Source of the DNA: Blastopirellula marina DSM 3645
GTDB lineage: Bacteria > Planctomycetota > Planctomycetia > Pirellulales > Pirellulaceae
Assembly (NCBI RefSeq): GCF_000153105.1
Contig: NZ_CH672377.1
Coordinates: 1,042,989-1,106,988 of the forward strand
Direction: 5' to 3'
Length of the DNA stretch: 64,000 bases
Shown: piece by piece, positions 24,731 to 34,690 of the stretch
Layout of the letters: the number at the start of each line of letters is the position of its first letter
Position numbering within the stretch: the stretch's first letter is position 1
Program-made: the position numbers and the translations under genes
The notes under the pieces: model-generated
The model's database searches: none
What the model was told of the DNA's origin: nothing
The model's input: only the letters and a program-made list of their open reading frames with translations

Positions 24731-26842
24731 CTAGTTTGTCGCCGATTGTCCAACCAGATGCGGCTGAACCCAAGGAAGCTGATCGGCGTGTTGTTGCAAA
24801 ATGCGCAACACTTCGCAAATGGTTCCGGGATGCTTATTGAGATGCGTATGCGTTGCGGAAACCATCACTTCGGTATCGACGCCGGGCAAACGCGCACTGC
24901 TTACCGGCACCACACCATCCGACGCGCCATCATGAATGGACCACCAACCGCGCCCGATGATGGAATGCTCCTTCACTTGCGGCGCGACATCCAAGTCGTA
25001 GATTCCCTTCAAGATCAAACTGTCAGGCTCCAACAAGTCGATGCTGGTCGGCGGGCGGCGGCGCAGCTCTTCGCGAAATGCGCCCGGATTCGCGTTCACC
25101 AGCTTCTTATGCTCTTCTTCACGATGCTCGACCCCTTCAATCACCAGAGAGGTCGCTTGCCCCAAACAGCGCCGCGCCCAAGAAGAGCCTTGGTGCGGCG
25201 TCGCGATATAGACGACTTCTTTGACGAACGGACTCGCCGAAAAGAAAAAACTTTGTTGTAGTCGGAGTCGCTCTTTTTTCGGTGCGATGACCTCTTCGAT
25301 CGGAACGAAAGCGGCATGTCGCCAGATCGTATTTCCGCTGTTGGCCGCCAAGAGCTTGGCGATCAGCCCTCCCATGCTGTGTCCCACCACCACCATGTTA
25401 TCGAGCGCCGGATCGGTTCCGGCCGAATCGCTACATTGCACGGCGCAGTCCAACTGACGCCGCAGTACGGCGGCCGACTCTAAGAACGGCTCATCGGTCG
25501 GATATTGGAACGCCCAAATCTCGTATCTCTTGTGCAGTTCGGGATAAGCATATAACTCGTTGGCCATCGCCGCCCAGGTATACGGCGCCGAAAGCAAACC
25601 ATGCACAAACACGACCGGAATACGCCCTGGCTGATGCGGCTCGAGCATGAACAATCCCGCAGGCGGCGGATCCGACCTCCCATGGTGAGACGAGCGCTGC
25701 ATCTCAGGTTGCGGATGACTTAGAAGATAGGCGAACAGCGCCGTCCAATCGGCGGCGAGCACCGTTTGGCACTCGCGAAACTCGACGTCGTCATATTCAT
25801 CCGGATTAAATAGCTGCAGCGAGCCGACCAAACGTTCGACATGCGTCTCGCAATCAGGCGTCGGCGCATCCATCTCTACTTGGCATTCGTCATCCAACGG
25901 ACGAAGCACCGCCGTCGCGTTAAACGGCGTATTCGCCGGCAAGAATTGATCGTCAGGCCGGCGATGGCGAACAATCACCAGCGGCACACCCAATCCAGGG
26001 CGTTTGTAGTGATGCAGCAGATATTTCGAATGGTAGTCGCCTACCACATTCCACTCGTCAAACTCATCAGCTCGCCAAGCGAAACCGGCATATTCGATCT
26101 CGAGGACCCGAAAACCGTAGTCTTCCGGTACTTTGATCCGAATGTTCTTTTCAATTCGCCCAGTCACCGCCGCGATATGAATCAGCCGCGCCAGGCTCGA
26201 ATGATAGATTTCCCAAGCGCGTCCCGTCTTCTTCGAGATATCGTTTTCCGCCGGCGCCGTTTGCAAATAGTCCCACGCTCCTAGAATCGCATCGAGATAC
26301 AAGCTCATCGCATGTTCATCGATCTTTCGATCGGCTTCGACCGCCATCGCGTAATAGCTTTCCGCCAACAGCAACCGATCATCGCGCGGCGGGGTTTTCA
26401 TTTCGATTTCGTATTCAGCAATCGGCGCCGGCTGGATCACGTCTTCCGGCAACGGCTGCGGCATCACCGGTTCGCCCCACTGGGGATTGCTGGGAAGCGG
26501 AGTCGGCGCCGCTTGATCGATCGGCGGCAGACGCTGCGGACCGGTGTTAAGGTTCGGATTACGCCAAAATCCGCCCTCGCTGGGCAAACGAGGAGGGAGG
26601 TCGGCAGGCTCGACATCGGGAATGCGCATCGCATTGCCCGGCTCGATCAATTCTAAGGTCGCCGCGCACGGCACGACGCTAAAACAAGAGGATCGGGGAG
26701 CCGAAGCGGGATCCGGATCGGCCATGACCGGCGGATTCCAGCGGCCGCGACTGTGAGAAAGACAGCCGGCTTGCATGGCGCAGAGCACGACGGCAATCAA
26801 GGCGATGCTCGTCGCGGCGTTGATCCTCATGATCTGCAGCAT
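24731..26842 (-). CDS. Secreted alpha/beta-hydrolase (lipase/esterase-like)
   Basis: This 703-residue protein begins with a hydrophobic export signal ending MQAGC, a weak lipobox. A proline-rich linker and a helical or beta region of about 350 residues precede the hydrolase domain, which has the oxyanion segment VVFVHGLLSAP, the nucleophile elbow GHSMGG (about residue 485), an acid in ASDGVVPV and the histidine in THTHLNKHP near the C-terminus. Many planctomycetes encode such large hydrolases; the substrate is unknown. The start at 26842 is favoured by GGAG upstream and by the signal peptide. A divergent promoter region is shared with the following oxidoreductase gene. Confidence 0.85.
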   Translation of the reverse strand: MLQIMRINAATSIALIAVVLCAMQAGCLSHSRGRWNPPVMADPDPASAPRSSCFSVVPCAATLELIEPGNAMRIPDVEPADLPPRLPSEGGFWRNPNLNTGPQRLPPIDQAAPTPLPSNPQWGEPVMPQPLPEDVIQPAPIAEYEIEMKTPPRDDRLLLAESYYAMAVEADRKIDEHAMSLYLDAILGAWDYLQTAPAENDISKKTGRAWEIYHSSLARLIHIAAVTGRIEKNIRIKVPEDYGFRVLEIEYAGFAWRADEFDEWNVVGDYHSKYLLHHYKRPGLGVPLVIVRHRRPDDQFLPANTPFNATAVLRPLDDECQVEMDAPTPDCETHVERLVGSLQLFNPDEYDDVEFRECQTVLAADWTALFAYLLSHPQPEMQRSSHHGRSDPPPAGLFMLEPHQPGRIPVVFVHGLLSAPYTWAAMANELYAYPELHKRYEIWAFQYPTDEPFLESAAVLRRQLDCAVQCSDSAGTDPALDNMVVVGHSMGGLIAKLLAANSGNTIWRHAAFVPIEEVIAPKKERLRLQQSFFFSASPFVKEVVYIATPHQGSSWARRCLGQATSLVIEGVEHREEEHKKLVNANPGAFREELRRRPPTSIDLLEPDSLILKGIYDLDVAPQVKEHSIIGRGWWSIHDGASDGVVPVSSARLPGVDTEVMVSATHTHLNKHPGTICEVLRILQQHADQLPWVQPHLVGQSATN

Positions 26843-27056
26843 GCTTCCTACTCCGAAAGAATAACCGAGCAACGCTACCTCACCGTTAAGAGGGACGCAA
26901 ATTTTCTTCCCTACGATTCCAGAAATCTTTCTGCAATCGGCGCCAGTCTTACCGACTTTGCCGATCGTTCCGTTTGGCGCCTCCCTGGTTGCTTCTGTCG
27001 ACGGGGCGCGACAGACTCGTGCAAAGGTGTTTTCGTTTTCAGCGAAAGGGACGCTT

Positions 27057-28022
27057 GTGACTGTGCGTTGGGGAATATTGGGGTGCGGCGATGTTGTCCG
27101 CAAACGAGTCGCGGCCGCGATTCAAGCGGTCGACGGCTGCGAATTGTTGGCCGCTTGTCGCCGTGACGCAGAATCGCTGAAAACGTTTTGCGAGGATTTC
27201 TCGGTCCCACGCGGCTATCCGTCCGCCGATCAATTGCTCGCCGACGAAGAGATCGACGCGGTCTACATCGCGACTCCGGTCCATCTCCACTTGCCGCAAA
27301 CCTTGGCGGCGCTTGCCGCCGGCAAACATGTGCTGGTCGAAAAACCGATGGCGCTGAACCCGGCCGAGTGCGAGTTGATGATCAACGCGGCGAAAGAAGT
27401 CGATCGCACATTGGGGGTCGCTTATTATCGCCCGTTCTACCCAGCGCTGGAGCGCCTGGGCGAATTGATCCAGTCCGGACAACTGGGGGAAATGCTGGCG
27501 GTGCAAATCGCCTGTTCGGCGCCGATCGTCCTCGAGGATGATGGCGCCCTGCCGTGGCGCGTGAAATCGAAAGAAGGAGGCGGAGGCCCTCTGATGGATG
27601 TCGGCAGTCATCGGATCGACGTGCTGCTGCGGCTCTTTGGAGATGTCATCGATATCCGAGGAATCTGTTCTCGCAAATCGCCTGACGCGGTCGAAAATGT
27701 GGCGAACTTCGCGCTCCGATTCGAGGATGGAACGCAGGCCAGCGTCATCTGTCTGTTTGACGCCATGCAAGATCCCGATTCGTTGACGGTTTTCGGCACG
27801 CAAGGAATTGTCGACGCGACGCCGCTCAACTCTGGCCGGTTGGTGATTCGCACTAGCGACGGCGATCAGGTCGAACATCATCCGCCGCACGCCAACTTCA
27901 ATGTGCCGTTGATCGCAGACTTTGCCGCGGCGATCCAGGAGGGTCGCCATCCGCAGGTCAGCGGCGAAGATGGTCTGCGCGTCAACGAAGTCATCGAGCA
28001 AATCTATCGCGACGCGCGGTAG
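27057..28022 (+). CDS. Gfo/Idh/MocA-family oxidoreductase
   Basis: This 321-residue protein has an N-terminal Rossmann fold (WGILGCGDVV, residues 4-13), the family motif EKPMALNPAEC near residue 95 with the catalytic-type lysine, and a C-terminal domain with DVGSHRIDVLLRLFGD near residue 182. Family members are NAD(P)-dependent dehydrogenases acting on sugars, inositols or sugar-like molecules; substrate not predictable. A GTG at 27057 with AAAGGGA upstream is the most likely start. It appears to be monocistronic and converges on a sensor kinase gene. Confidence 0.9.
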   Translation: MTVRWGILGCGDVVRKRVAAAIQAVDGCELLAACRRDAESLKTFCEDFSVPRGYPSADQLLADEEIDAVYIATPVHLHLPQTLAALAAGKHVLVEKPMALNPAECELMINAAKEVDRTLGVAYYRPFYPALERLGELIQSGQLGEMLAVQIACSAPIVLEDDGALPWRVKSKEGGGGPLMDVGSHRIDVLLRLFGDVIDIRGICSRKSPDAVENVANFALRFEDGTQASVICLFDAMQDPDSLTVFGTQGIVDATPLNSGRLVIRTSDGDQVEHHPPHANFNVPLIADFAAAIQEGRHPQVSGEDGLRVNEVIEQIYRDAR

Positions 28023-28027
28023 CCGAC

Positions 28028-29125
28028 TTACCGCCTCGATTCAAACCGGAACCGTATGATGGTCCCTTCGCCGGGGACGCTGGTCAATTGCACTCGGCCC
28101 CCCAGCAGTTTCGCCCGCTCTCGCATGCTGACTAGTCCAAAACCGGCGTTACCGTTTGCCGCGGGATCAAAGCCAATTCCCCAGTCACGGACTTCGGCGT
28201 CAATCAATCCATCGACATAACGCAGGCGAACTCGAATCCGTTCCGACTTGCTATGTTTACTTGCGTTGTTAATCGCTTCTTGCAAAATGCGAAACAACGT
28301 CGTCTCTTCGGTAGAAGGAAGACGCGGAAAACATGCGTCGAGATGGAGCGAAACCGGAATCTGAGGATAAGCGTGGGCGCTGGCCAGAAACTCATCGATC
28401 GCCGCCGGTACGCCGGCTTCTTCTAATCCAGCTGGCTGCAATCCGCTGATCAGTCGTCGTGCTTCGTCGATCGATTCGCGCAGCAAGCTTTTGGCCTGCT
28501 GCAACTCGTCATTCTCCAAAGCGGACGCCTCGATGTGCATCAGCGCTCCGGTCGCCAATTGCACGAAACCATCATGAATTTCAAATGCCGTCAGTCGTTG
28601 CTCGGTTTCCAATTGCCGTACGATCGTCCGCAGCGTCTTCGCTTCTTCCCCGCCAGACGCGGTCCCAGACAAGGACGCGGGCGAAAGTCGATGCACCAAA
28701 CATCGGGGCTGTTCTTGTCGGTCGAGGATCGCCTGACCTCGATCGCGCAGCAAGCGCCAACCGCCGTCGCTGCGACGAACGCGAAAAAGCAAGTCAAAAG
28801 GTTGTCTCTTGCTGACCGCTTCACCGACCGCAGACATTGCCCGCGCCGCATCTTCGGGATGGATCAATTCGAGCAACGAAAGATCATGCTCCAAGAAATC
28901 ATCCACCGCGGCAGGCAGCAACGACGATATCGCGCCGAAGAGACAAATCGACGTCCAACGAGAATCGACTTCCGAGACGTAAAGCGCCTCACCGGGACTA
29001 GCGACGATCGCTTCCAGGACCGCACTGATCCCATCGCTGGCATCGTTAGGCGAGCGATCCATTCGTGAGATCAACTCGTTAATTTTCGCCACTTGGCTAT
29101 ATTGATTGGCGGCGTCCGTCGTCAC
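28028..29125 (-). CDS. PAS-type sensor histidine kinase (HisKA_3), orphan
   Basis: This 365-residue cytoplasmic kinase has a PAS-like N-terminal domain (about residues 40-150, ending LLFRVRRSDGGWRLLRDRG), a HisKA_3 dimerisation domain with phospho-His in AFEIHDGFVQLATGAL (about residues 195-210), and a HATPase_c domain (LFRILQEAINNASKHS, DWGIGFDP and GFGLVSMRERAKLLGG). This architecture normally partners with NarL-type response regulators, but none is next to it. The start is GTG with AGAGGAG nine bases upstream. No transmembrane segment is seen. Confidence 0.92.
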   Translation of the reverse strand: MTTDAANQYSQVAKINELISRMDRSPNDASDGISAVLEAIVASPGEALYVSEVDSRWTSICLFGAISSLLPAAVDDFLEHDLSLLELIHPEDAARAMSAVGEAVSKRQPFDLLFRVRRSDGGWRLLRDRGQAILDRQEQPRCLVHRLSPASLSGTASGGEEAKTLRTIVRQLETEQRLTAFEIHDGFVQLATGALMHIEASALENDELQQAKSLLRESIDEARRLISGLQPAGLEEAGVPAAIDEFLASAHAYPQIPVSLHLDACFPRLPSTEETTLFRILQEAINNASKHSKSERIRVRLRYVDGLIDAEVRDWGIGFDPAANGNAGFGLVSMRERAKLLGGRVQLTSVPGEGTIIRFRFESRR

Positions 29126-29193
29126 AGCGCAAACTCCTCTTGAAAATGGACTAGTCCAACTTACTCAATCGGAATCGAACTAAGGAAACGTCG

Positions 29194-29685
29194 ATGGCAA
29201 CCGATCTATCACAGCTCATGGATCACCTCAACAGCGGCGATGTTTCGCTTCGCCTGGCTGCTTGTGAAAAAATGGCTCAAATCGGTCCCGAGTCACGTAG
29301 CGCGGCCGTCCCGCTGTGTCGTTTGACGGCCGATCCCGATGAGTCCGTTCGAGAAGCGGCCGTCGGCGCACTGGAAACGTTGGAAACTCCTTCGCCCGAG
29401 GACGCCCCCGCCCTCGCGCAGTTAATGGCTTCATCCGCCGCAGACGTTCGCTTTTGGGCGGCCACGCTATTGGGCCGACTCGGCGAGTCCGCAGAAGAAC
29501 AAGCGTCTGAACTACTCGCTGCGATTACTAGCGATCCAGCGATCGCAGTCCAACAAAAAGCAGTCTGGGCGATCGATCAGATTGGCGTGCGAACCGCATC
29601 TGCAAAAGCGGCTCTAGAGCAAGCGACGAAGTCGACTGACCCGCGTCTGGCTCGTTTAGCGACCAAAGCGCTTGCAAATTTTTAA
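29194..29685 (+). CDS. Small HEAT-repeat protein
   Basis: The 163-residue protein consists almost entirely of about four HEAT-type helical pairs, each with a recognisable R/A-rich second helix (SVREAAVGALETLE, DVRFWAATLLGRLG, AVQQKAVWAIDQIG). No signal peptide. AAGGAAA precedes the ATG. It is divergent from the sensor kinase gene and likely a protein-interaction scaffold. No specific partner is evident. Confidence 0.85.
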   Translation: MATDLSQLMDHLNSGDVSLRLAACEKMAQIGPESRSAAVPLCRLTADPDESVREAAVGALETLETPSPEDAPALAQLMASSAADVRFWAATLLGRLGESAEEQASELLAAITSDPAIAVQQKAVWAIDQIGVRTASAKAALEQATKSTDPRLARLATKALANF

Positions 29686-29820
29686 GCGACTTGGACGCAG
29701 GATGGGGATTCATCCTACCGCGGCCTCAATATAAGTTTGGCGAGATTCCATACATATAGGGGGACTGCGATATTTCGTGAAATCCAGCGTCATGCCCCAA
29801 AAAAACGCGCCACAAACCAA

Positions 29821-30798
29821 CTAATCGGCTTCCTCTATTGCGCTTTCTGCGCATCCGGCTGTCACGCGTTCGAACTCCGCTTGATAGTCAGGGTGATTCG
29901 TCCCCAACCATTGATCCCACAGATTGAAATAGAGGCCATAGTTCGAGCTCACGCAGCGGTGGTGCATGTTGTGATGAACGCCGGTGTTATGCCAGTTCGA
30001 GAATCGACTTCGCAGAAACCAAGAGGGGAATAGCTCAAAGCCCAAGTGCCCAAATACATTCATCCCCGTCATGTACAGCATCCAAAAGACCACCGTCAGT
30101 GGATGCATCGGCAGGAAAATTGCGGCGATAGGTAGCACGATCGCCTGAACAAACGCTTCTACGGGATGGAACGCAAACGCCGCCCAAGGAGTTGGGTTGT
30201 GGCTCAAGTGATGAATGCGGTGCACCTTCGAGTAAAGAACTTTGGTGTGCAGCAAGCGATGCGTCCAATAGAACCAAGCGTCATGGAACAGGATCATCGC
30301 GACGACCGAGAACCAAAAATAGAACTGCCCGAGCGGATTTCCGCCGTAGTAGAACTGCAATATCCCCGCGACTTTGCCCAGATAGACGAGGACGCCCACG
30401 CCGGCGAAAATCGCCAGAGACGCGATGCTGTAAAAGATCTCCCGACGCATATCGGGCGTCTCGGCCAACTTCTTTTGAATCGGCGTCAGCCAACCGGTTC
30501 GACGCAGCAGGACATAGAACAGCAGGAAAGCTCCCCCGGCGGCGACCAAATAGCGAATGAGATTGGTCACATAGACCGCCGCGAATACGGTTGGGGCGCG
30601 TGCAACCACCTGCAAGTGCCAGCCAAGCGCCCAATCAACGATCGTGATCGCCGCCGCCAACAAAAACAGGCCCCCCAACCACGGAGCGACTGTTTTGAGA
30701 AAGGGGCGCAAGATCGGCTTTCGTCGTTTCTCGCGGACGAGGTCCTCTTCCGCTATCGCTTGCGATTCCACGTTCAGCTTGTTTGCGACCACGTCCAT
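29821..30798 (-). CDS. Sterol desaturase / fatty-acid hydroxylase family protein
   Basis: A 325-residue polytopic membrane protein with the tripartite histidine boxes of this di-iron superfamily: HRLLH and HRIHHLSH around residues 180-195, and HNTGVHHNMHH around 265-277, which is preceded and followed by transmembrane segments. These enzymes oxidise lipid acyl chains or sterols in the membrane. The presence in a planctomycete is notable because some members of the phylum make sterols or unusual lipids, but the substrate here cannot be told. The ATG has GGAGGG upstream. Confidence 0.9.
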   Translation of the reverse strand: MDVVANKLNVESQAIAEEDLVREKRRKPILRPFLKTVAPWLGGLFLLAAAITIVDWALGWHLQVVARAPTVFAAVYVTNLIRYLVAAGGAFLLFYVLLRRTGWLTPIQKKLAETPDMRREIFYSIASLAIFAGVGVLVYLGKVAGILQFYYGGNPLGQFYFWFSVVAMILFHDAWFYWTHRLLHTKVLYSKVHRIHHLSHNPTPWAAFAFHPVEAFVQAIVLPIAAIFLPMHPLTVVFWMLYMTGMNVFGHLGFELFPSWFLRSRFSNWHNTGVHHNMHHRCVSSNYGLYFNLWDQWLGTNHPDYQAEFERVTAGCAESAIEEAD

Positions 30799-31014
30799 TG
30801 GACCATACCCTCCGTGAATCCTTGATTCTGATCTATCTCTCTTGTTAGATACCCCCGCCGGCCCGCGAATCCAAGCCCGGGAAACGAATCTATAAATGCC
30901 TACTCAGTGCTCGACCAACGCGTTTCAGTAGACGTCCAAAAACATCGCCCCATCAAGGCTTCGCCCCTGAAAAATCTAGCAAGATCCGCTTCCGTTGGGC
31001 AGGTTGGGGAACAA

Positions 31015-31971
31015 CTACAGAAATCGGCGAAACAGATCCGGCGTCACTCCATATTTGCGTCGAAACTCTCGAATCAAATGCTGACGATCGCAAAATCCGC
31101 AGCGTTGAGCGATCTGCCCAACGGTAAGATCGCTGGCTCCGAATTCGAGAATTTCCTGGGCCTTGTTCAAACGAATCTCGACCAGATATTGCTTCAGCGA
31201 TTGTCCCATGGTCTGCCGAAAGAGCCGAGAGAAGTGGCAACGGCTGACCCCGGCGACCTGGGCGATCTCATCCAAGCGAAGCTCTTGATGGAAATGTGCA
31301 TCGATAAATTCGATGGCTCGGGTAACGGCATCCGGGCGCAGTCGATCGTTCGGTTTTATCTCTGGCAGTTTCCGTCCAGCGATCAGAAACAAGCGATCGA
31401 GGATAGCATCAAAAAAGGGCTCGATCGTCAACGACTTTTCTGGGGATCGCGATTGGCGACATTCGAAATTTAGGCGTTTGATCAAGACCTCCAGTCCACT
31501 GTCCAGAAAATGAGACGAAAGCAATTTGTCGGGACTCGGCATTTCTTTTCCCCACAGTTCGGCAAACCTGCTTTGGAGCAATTGGGCCGGAATGTAGATG
31601 CCGATCGAGTGCAATGGCCCGCCCCCCTGGCTGAGTAGTGCTCGAGGTTCATATCCGAAGATCATGCTGCCTGGCCGCGGAGGTCGCCTGAACCTTCCTT
31701 CGCCAAGATCATGCTCCAGAGTTCGCGTCGAACCGGCGTTGATGAGCAGCGATACGAAGTAGAAATCATCTTGTCCAACCGAGTCGGTGCATGGCTCGGA
31801 AATAAGCGTTTCCGTCAACTCCCACTTCGCCGCCTCACTGATGAAGTACTCGCCGCAGATAACCTGATCACGTAATTTCTCCGAGGCGACTGCCAAGCGT
31901 TCCCACTTGTTAATCGTGGTCGACAAGCCAGCTTTCGTGCGGAGAAATAGATCAAGACTCTTTGGAGGCAT
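31015..31971 (-). CDS. AraC-family transcriptional regulator
   Basis: This 318-residue protein ends with the AraC/XylS DNA-binding domain (about residues 215-318): first helix-turn-helix around RLDEIAQVAGVSRCHFSRLF, second around TVGQIAQRCGFCDRQHLIREF, followed by GVTPDLFR. The N-terminal 210 residues form a sensor region with no motif I recognise. No adjacent target operon is obvious; the divergent neighbour is the sterol-desaturase-like gene upstream by about 215 bases in the opposite reading order. Confidence 0.9.
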   Translation of the reverse strand: MPPKSLDLFLRTKAGLSTTINKWERLAVASEKLRDQVICGEYFISEAAKWELTETLISEPCTDSVGQDDFYFVSLLINAGSTRTLEHDLGEGRFRRPPRPGSMIFGYEPRALLSQGGGPLHSIGIYIPAQLLQSRFAELWGKEMPSPDKLLSSHFLDSGLEVLIKRLNFECRQSRSPEKSLTIEPFFDAILDRLFLIAGRKLPEIKPNDRLRPDAVTRAIEFIDAHFHQELRLDEIAQVAGVSRCHFSRLFRQTMGQSLKQYLVEIRLNKAQEILEFGASDLTVGQIAQRCGFCDRQHLIREFRRKYGVTPDLFRRFL

Positions 31972-32072
31972 ACGAATCGGGTGTCAGAATTATTTCAAAT
32001 GGATGCGAAGAACTATCATCAGAGCAGTGACGCCAACGCAGATCCAGCGGTATTTTGCCGAATTTTTCGCAT

Positions 32073-33260
32073 TTAGCGCTCGGCGGAATCGCGTTGCAAG
32101 TCGCTCCACTTTTGGAACGCCGCTGCGCGATCTTCGTCTGTATCGAAGCCGACGGAGGAGGGCAAAAAGGGCAGCGTGCCGGCATCTTGGATTTTCACGA
32201 ATCCAAAGTCGCGTGGATCGAGACCATGAACCACGATGGCGGCGGCCAAAGCCATATCCCGGACCTGACATGTTTGCGGCGACTGGGAGCCATCATCTTG
32301 GGAGGGAGCAGCCGTCACAGGTCCGTCTGACGTAGTAATAAGCCGGTCATCGTCGAGGAAAGGATCTAGCGCGGCGCTATCGCTCTTAGAACCGCATTTC
32401 GCGAGGGTCATGATTGGCCAATTGATCGATTTCTCTCCGTACATATCCAGCTCAAGTTGACCAAGCTCGCTCAGCATTCTTTTCGCAAGCGGCGCCCCTC
32501 CCTTCAAATTCGATTGCATCGCACGAACCAACAGCCCCACCCGCACCTCACTATCGAGCGTCTCGCACTGAGAGCAGCGCAAGAGCCATTGATTTCTAAG
32601 TCGTGACAATACGTACTGGTCAAACTTGCCATAGTCCTCCATGTTCCAAAGGACTCTGATTTCTCCTCCCCCAGCGTCGAAATAACGCTGAATTTCTTCG
32701 TTGGTCGATTCGCACATCAGCAGCAACAAGAGCGATCGGTCGAACTTCGAGGGCGCCTGAAAATGTTTTCGTTCACGCAGAAACTGCCAATTTGCATATT
32801 CCAACTTGTCCAGTTCACGTCCCTCGGGTTGCCAGTCGACCCAGGTCAGCAGCTCCCATTCACGATTTGAGACGCCTAGGAAGTACTCTCGTTCATTTTT
32901 TCCATCGCCCACGATCTCGCAAAACGTATCCCAGCGGGGAAGCTCCCCATTCCCATGCTGAAACGTCCTGATCCGTTGTTGGCGGTCCTTGTCTAAAATT
33001 GTCGTAATCAAGTAGCGCGCGTAGACGCGAACCATAGCGTCAGGAGATTCAAGCGTTTCGCCCAACGGCGGAACGGCATCAATGCCGAAAGCAGCGATCG
33101 CTTCGACCGCCGCTTCTCGTTTCGCAAAACTTTTCGCACCAAGCTGCTTGATAAGTGCTCCCAATCGCTCGGATTCTTCCGCGTGTGCAAGAGAGTGGCC
33201 AAGCAAGCTAAAACCGGCAAGCATCAGGAGGCCGATCGTATGCGAAATGCTTCGAGTCAT
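32073..33260 (-). CDS. Secreted HEAT-containing protein
   Basis: A 395-residue protein with an N-terminal signal peptide (MTRSISHTIGLLMLAGFSLL, cleavage near AHA-EE) and a first HEAT-like unit at residues 34-90 (KSFAKREAAVEAIAAFGIDAVPPL). The remaining 300 residues are mixed and not recognised. It is probably the third gene of the DUF1559-lipoprotein-HEAT operon, with a 40-base gap from the lipoprotein stop. The set is a recurring planctomycete arrangement of exported proteins, role unknown. Confidence 0.75.
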   Translation of the reverse strand: MTRSISHTIGLLMLAGFSLLGHSLAHAEESERLGALIKQLGAKSFAKREAAVEAIAAFGIDAVPPLGETLESPDAMVRVYARYLITTILDKDRQQRIRTFQHGNGELPRWDTFCEIVGDGKNEREYFLGVSNREWELLTWVDWQPEGRELDKLEYANWQFLRERKHFQAPSKFDRSLLLLLMCESTNEEIQRYFDAGGGEIRVLWNMEDYGKFDQYVLSRLRNQWLLRCSQCETLDSEVRVGLLVRAMQSNLKGGAPLAKRMLSELGQLELDMYGEKSINWPIMTLAKCGSKSDSAALDPFLDDDRLITTSDGPVTAAPSQDDGSQSPQTCQVRDMALAAAIVVHGLDPRDFGFVKIQDAGTLPFLPSSVGFDTDEDRAAAFQKWSDLQRDSAER

Positions 33261-33300
33261 CTAACTATCCGAAAAGAAGGGCGTCTCAAAAAACCGAAAA

Positions 33301-33768
33301 CTACTCGCTTCCCATCGCAAATGGCTTGCTTTTTTTCAACGGCGTCACCTTGACGCCGGTTAGCTCAATCGGGGGAAGCTGGTTTTTTCCTGCCTGAACG
33401 GTGTAAGTCAAAGGTGACTTGTCCACCGTGCTGAAAGCCGAGCGAAGTCGATCACCTGGCGCCGCACGATCAAACGGCCACCTCAATAGGACCGCATACT
33501 CACCAGCCGGAGCGCCGTCGCATATATCGTAAGTTCGCATCTGGTAGGAACCGTCCTCCTGTACGACCCCCCAAGGCATACTGCCGCGCGAATCGACATC
33601 TCCTTCGGTCGGAAGGAAAATCACAAACAGATCCTTTGGGGCTTCTCCGTTGATGGAGACCGTTCCCGATGTGGGATAAGTCTGTGATTCCCAGTCCTGC
33701 CGAGAATTGCACCCGGCCCAGAATCCGAACGCCAAGAGGAGTAGAGCCGTCATTGAGTTTCGAGACAT
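33301..33768 (-). CDS. Small lipoprotein, carboxypeptidase-regulatory-like
   Basis: This 155-residue protein has a lipoprotein signal (LLLLAFGFWAGC with Cys at about 20) and a single beta-sandwich resembling the transthyretin-like or carboxypeptidase-regulatory domain (TSGTVSINGEAPKDLFVIFLP, VQEDGSYQMRTYD, AGEYAVLLRWP). Such proteins frequently follow DUF1559 genes in planctomycetes. The start is 4 bases after the DUF1559 stop with GGGAG upstream, so the pair is translationally coupled. It is probably anchored to the outer membrane or periplasmic face. Confidence 0.85.
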   Translation of the reverse strand: MSRNSMTALLLLAFGFWAGCNSRQDWESQTYPTSGTVSINGEAPKDLFVIFLPTEGDVDSRGSMPWGVVQEDGSYQMRTYDICDGAPAGEYAVLLRWPFDRAAPGDRLRSAFSTVDKSPLTYTVQAGKNQLPPIELTGVKVTPLKKSKPFAMGSE

Positions 33769-33772
33769 CGGC

Positions 33773-34690
33773 CTATTCTCCCGCAATCACTTGGTCATCG
33801 TTGCGGCAAAACAGATAGCCAAGCGACGCAAGGTTCGTCCCCTCGGAAAGAAAACGAACTGATCCGTCCCCCATCGAAACTTGTACGCCGGAGGCGTGAA
33901 ACGAATAGGGTCCCTTGTTGTTGGTGTTGTTAATGACTTTTCCAACTCCAAAATCGAAATCAGGAAAAACGCCAGTCGGATTGGTGCTATTCGGCGTGTA
34001 AGAAAACAAGGCGCCCAAGTTGACCCCATTTCCGTCGATCCAAGCATCTCCCCCGATACCAAGGGCATCGCTCATTTGATATTGATTTACCCACCAATGA
34101 GCGCCGCCAGCTTGCTCGTGCAATAAGATCGAGTTGGAAAGACCATCCGTCACATCGCGAAAGCTTCCGCCTGTGGCTCCTCCGAAGATTCCTTCGCCTA
34201 GCATTTCGCCCAAAATGCTGCTGAAGTCGCCGATCATATTTGCTTGGTTGTAGTCCGATGCTTGCAGCCCGACGGCGAAACCAGAAGCGATTGTTTCTCC
34301 TCCTTCAGGCGTCGAGGGGCAAACGTAGGCCTCGGGCATGTTGCCGGTCATCGCCGTCTTGATTTCGGTCGAATTGGCATACAGATTCTGATCGTACAAA
34401 TCGTAGACGTTCGATTGCTCGATGTACGGCAATACTGCGACTAAGGGTGCGGCGGCGACGCCGTTGGCCAACTGAGGCAATCGCTGAAATACGTCATGAT
34501 AGTTATGGAAGCCCAGCGAAATCTGTTTCAAGTTATTCGAGCAATGCATCCGCCGTGCGGCTTCACGCGCTTGTTGGACCGCCGGCAAAAGTAGCCCGAT
34601 CAGAACGCCGATGATCGCAATGACAACCAAAAGCTCAACGAGTGAGAAGCCTCGTCGAGAAAGTGGAGATGAAAATGAATTTCTGGCCAT
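33773..34690 (-). CDS. DUF1559 pseudopilin-like protein
   Basis: The 305-residue protein begins with [19 protein letters not shown], a pseudopilin processing motif, and continues with the DUF1559 signature [20 protein letters not shown] and the terminal [14 protein letters not shown] (H/DG motif). AAGGGA precedes the ATG. It leads a likely three-gene operon with a lipoprotein and a HEAT protein. The mature protein is predicted to be exported after prepilin cleavage. Confidence 0.93.
   Translation of the reverse strand: MARNSFSSPLSRRGFSLVELLVVIAIIGVLIGLLLPAVQQAREAARRMHCSNNLKQISLGFHNYHDVFQRLPQLANGVAAAPLVAVLPYIEQSNVYDLYDQNLYANSTEIKTAMTGNMPEAYVCPSTPEGGETIASGFAVGLQASDYNQANMIGDFSSILGEMLGEGIFGGATGGSFRDVTDGLSNSILLHEQAGGAHWWVNQYQMSDALGIGGDAWIDGNGVNLGALFSYTPNSTNPTGVFPDFDFGVGKVINNTNNKGPYSFHASGVQVSMGDGSVRFLSEGTNLASLGYLFCRNDDQVIAGE

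Noticed and set aside
27039-28001. 320-residue minus-strand ORF opposite the Gfo/Idh/MocA gene
   Set aside because: The plus-strand protein has clear Rossmann and EKP motifs; the antisense frame has none.
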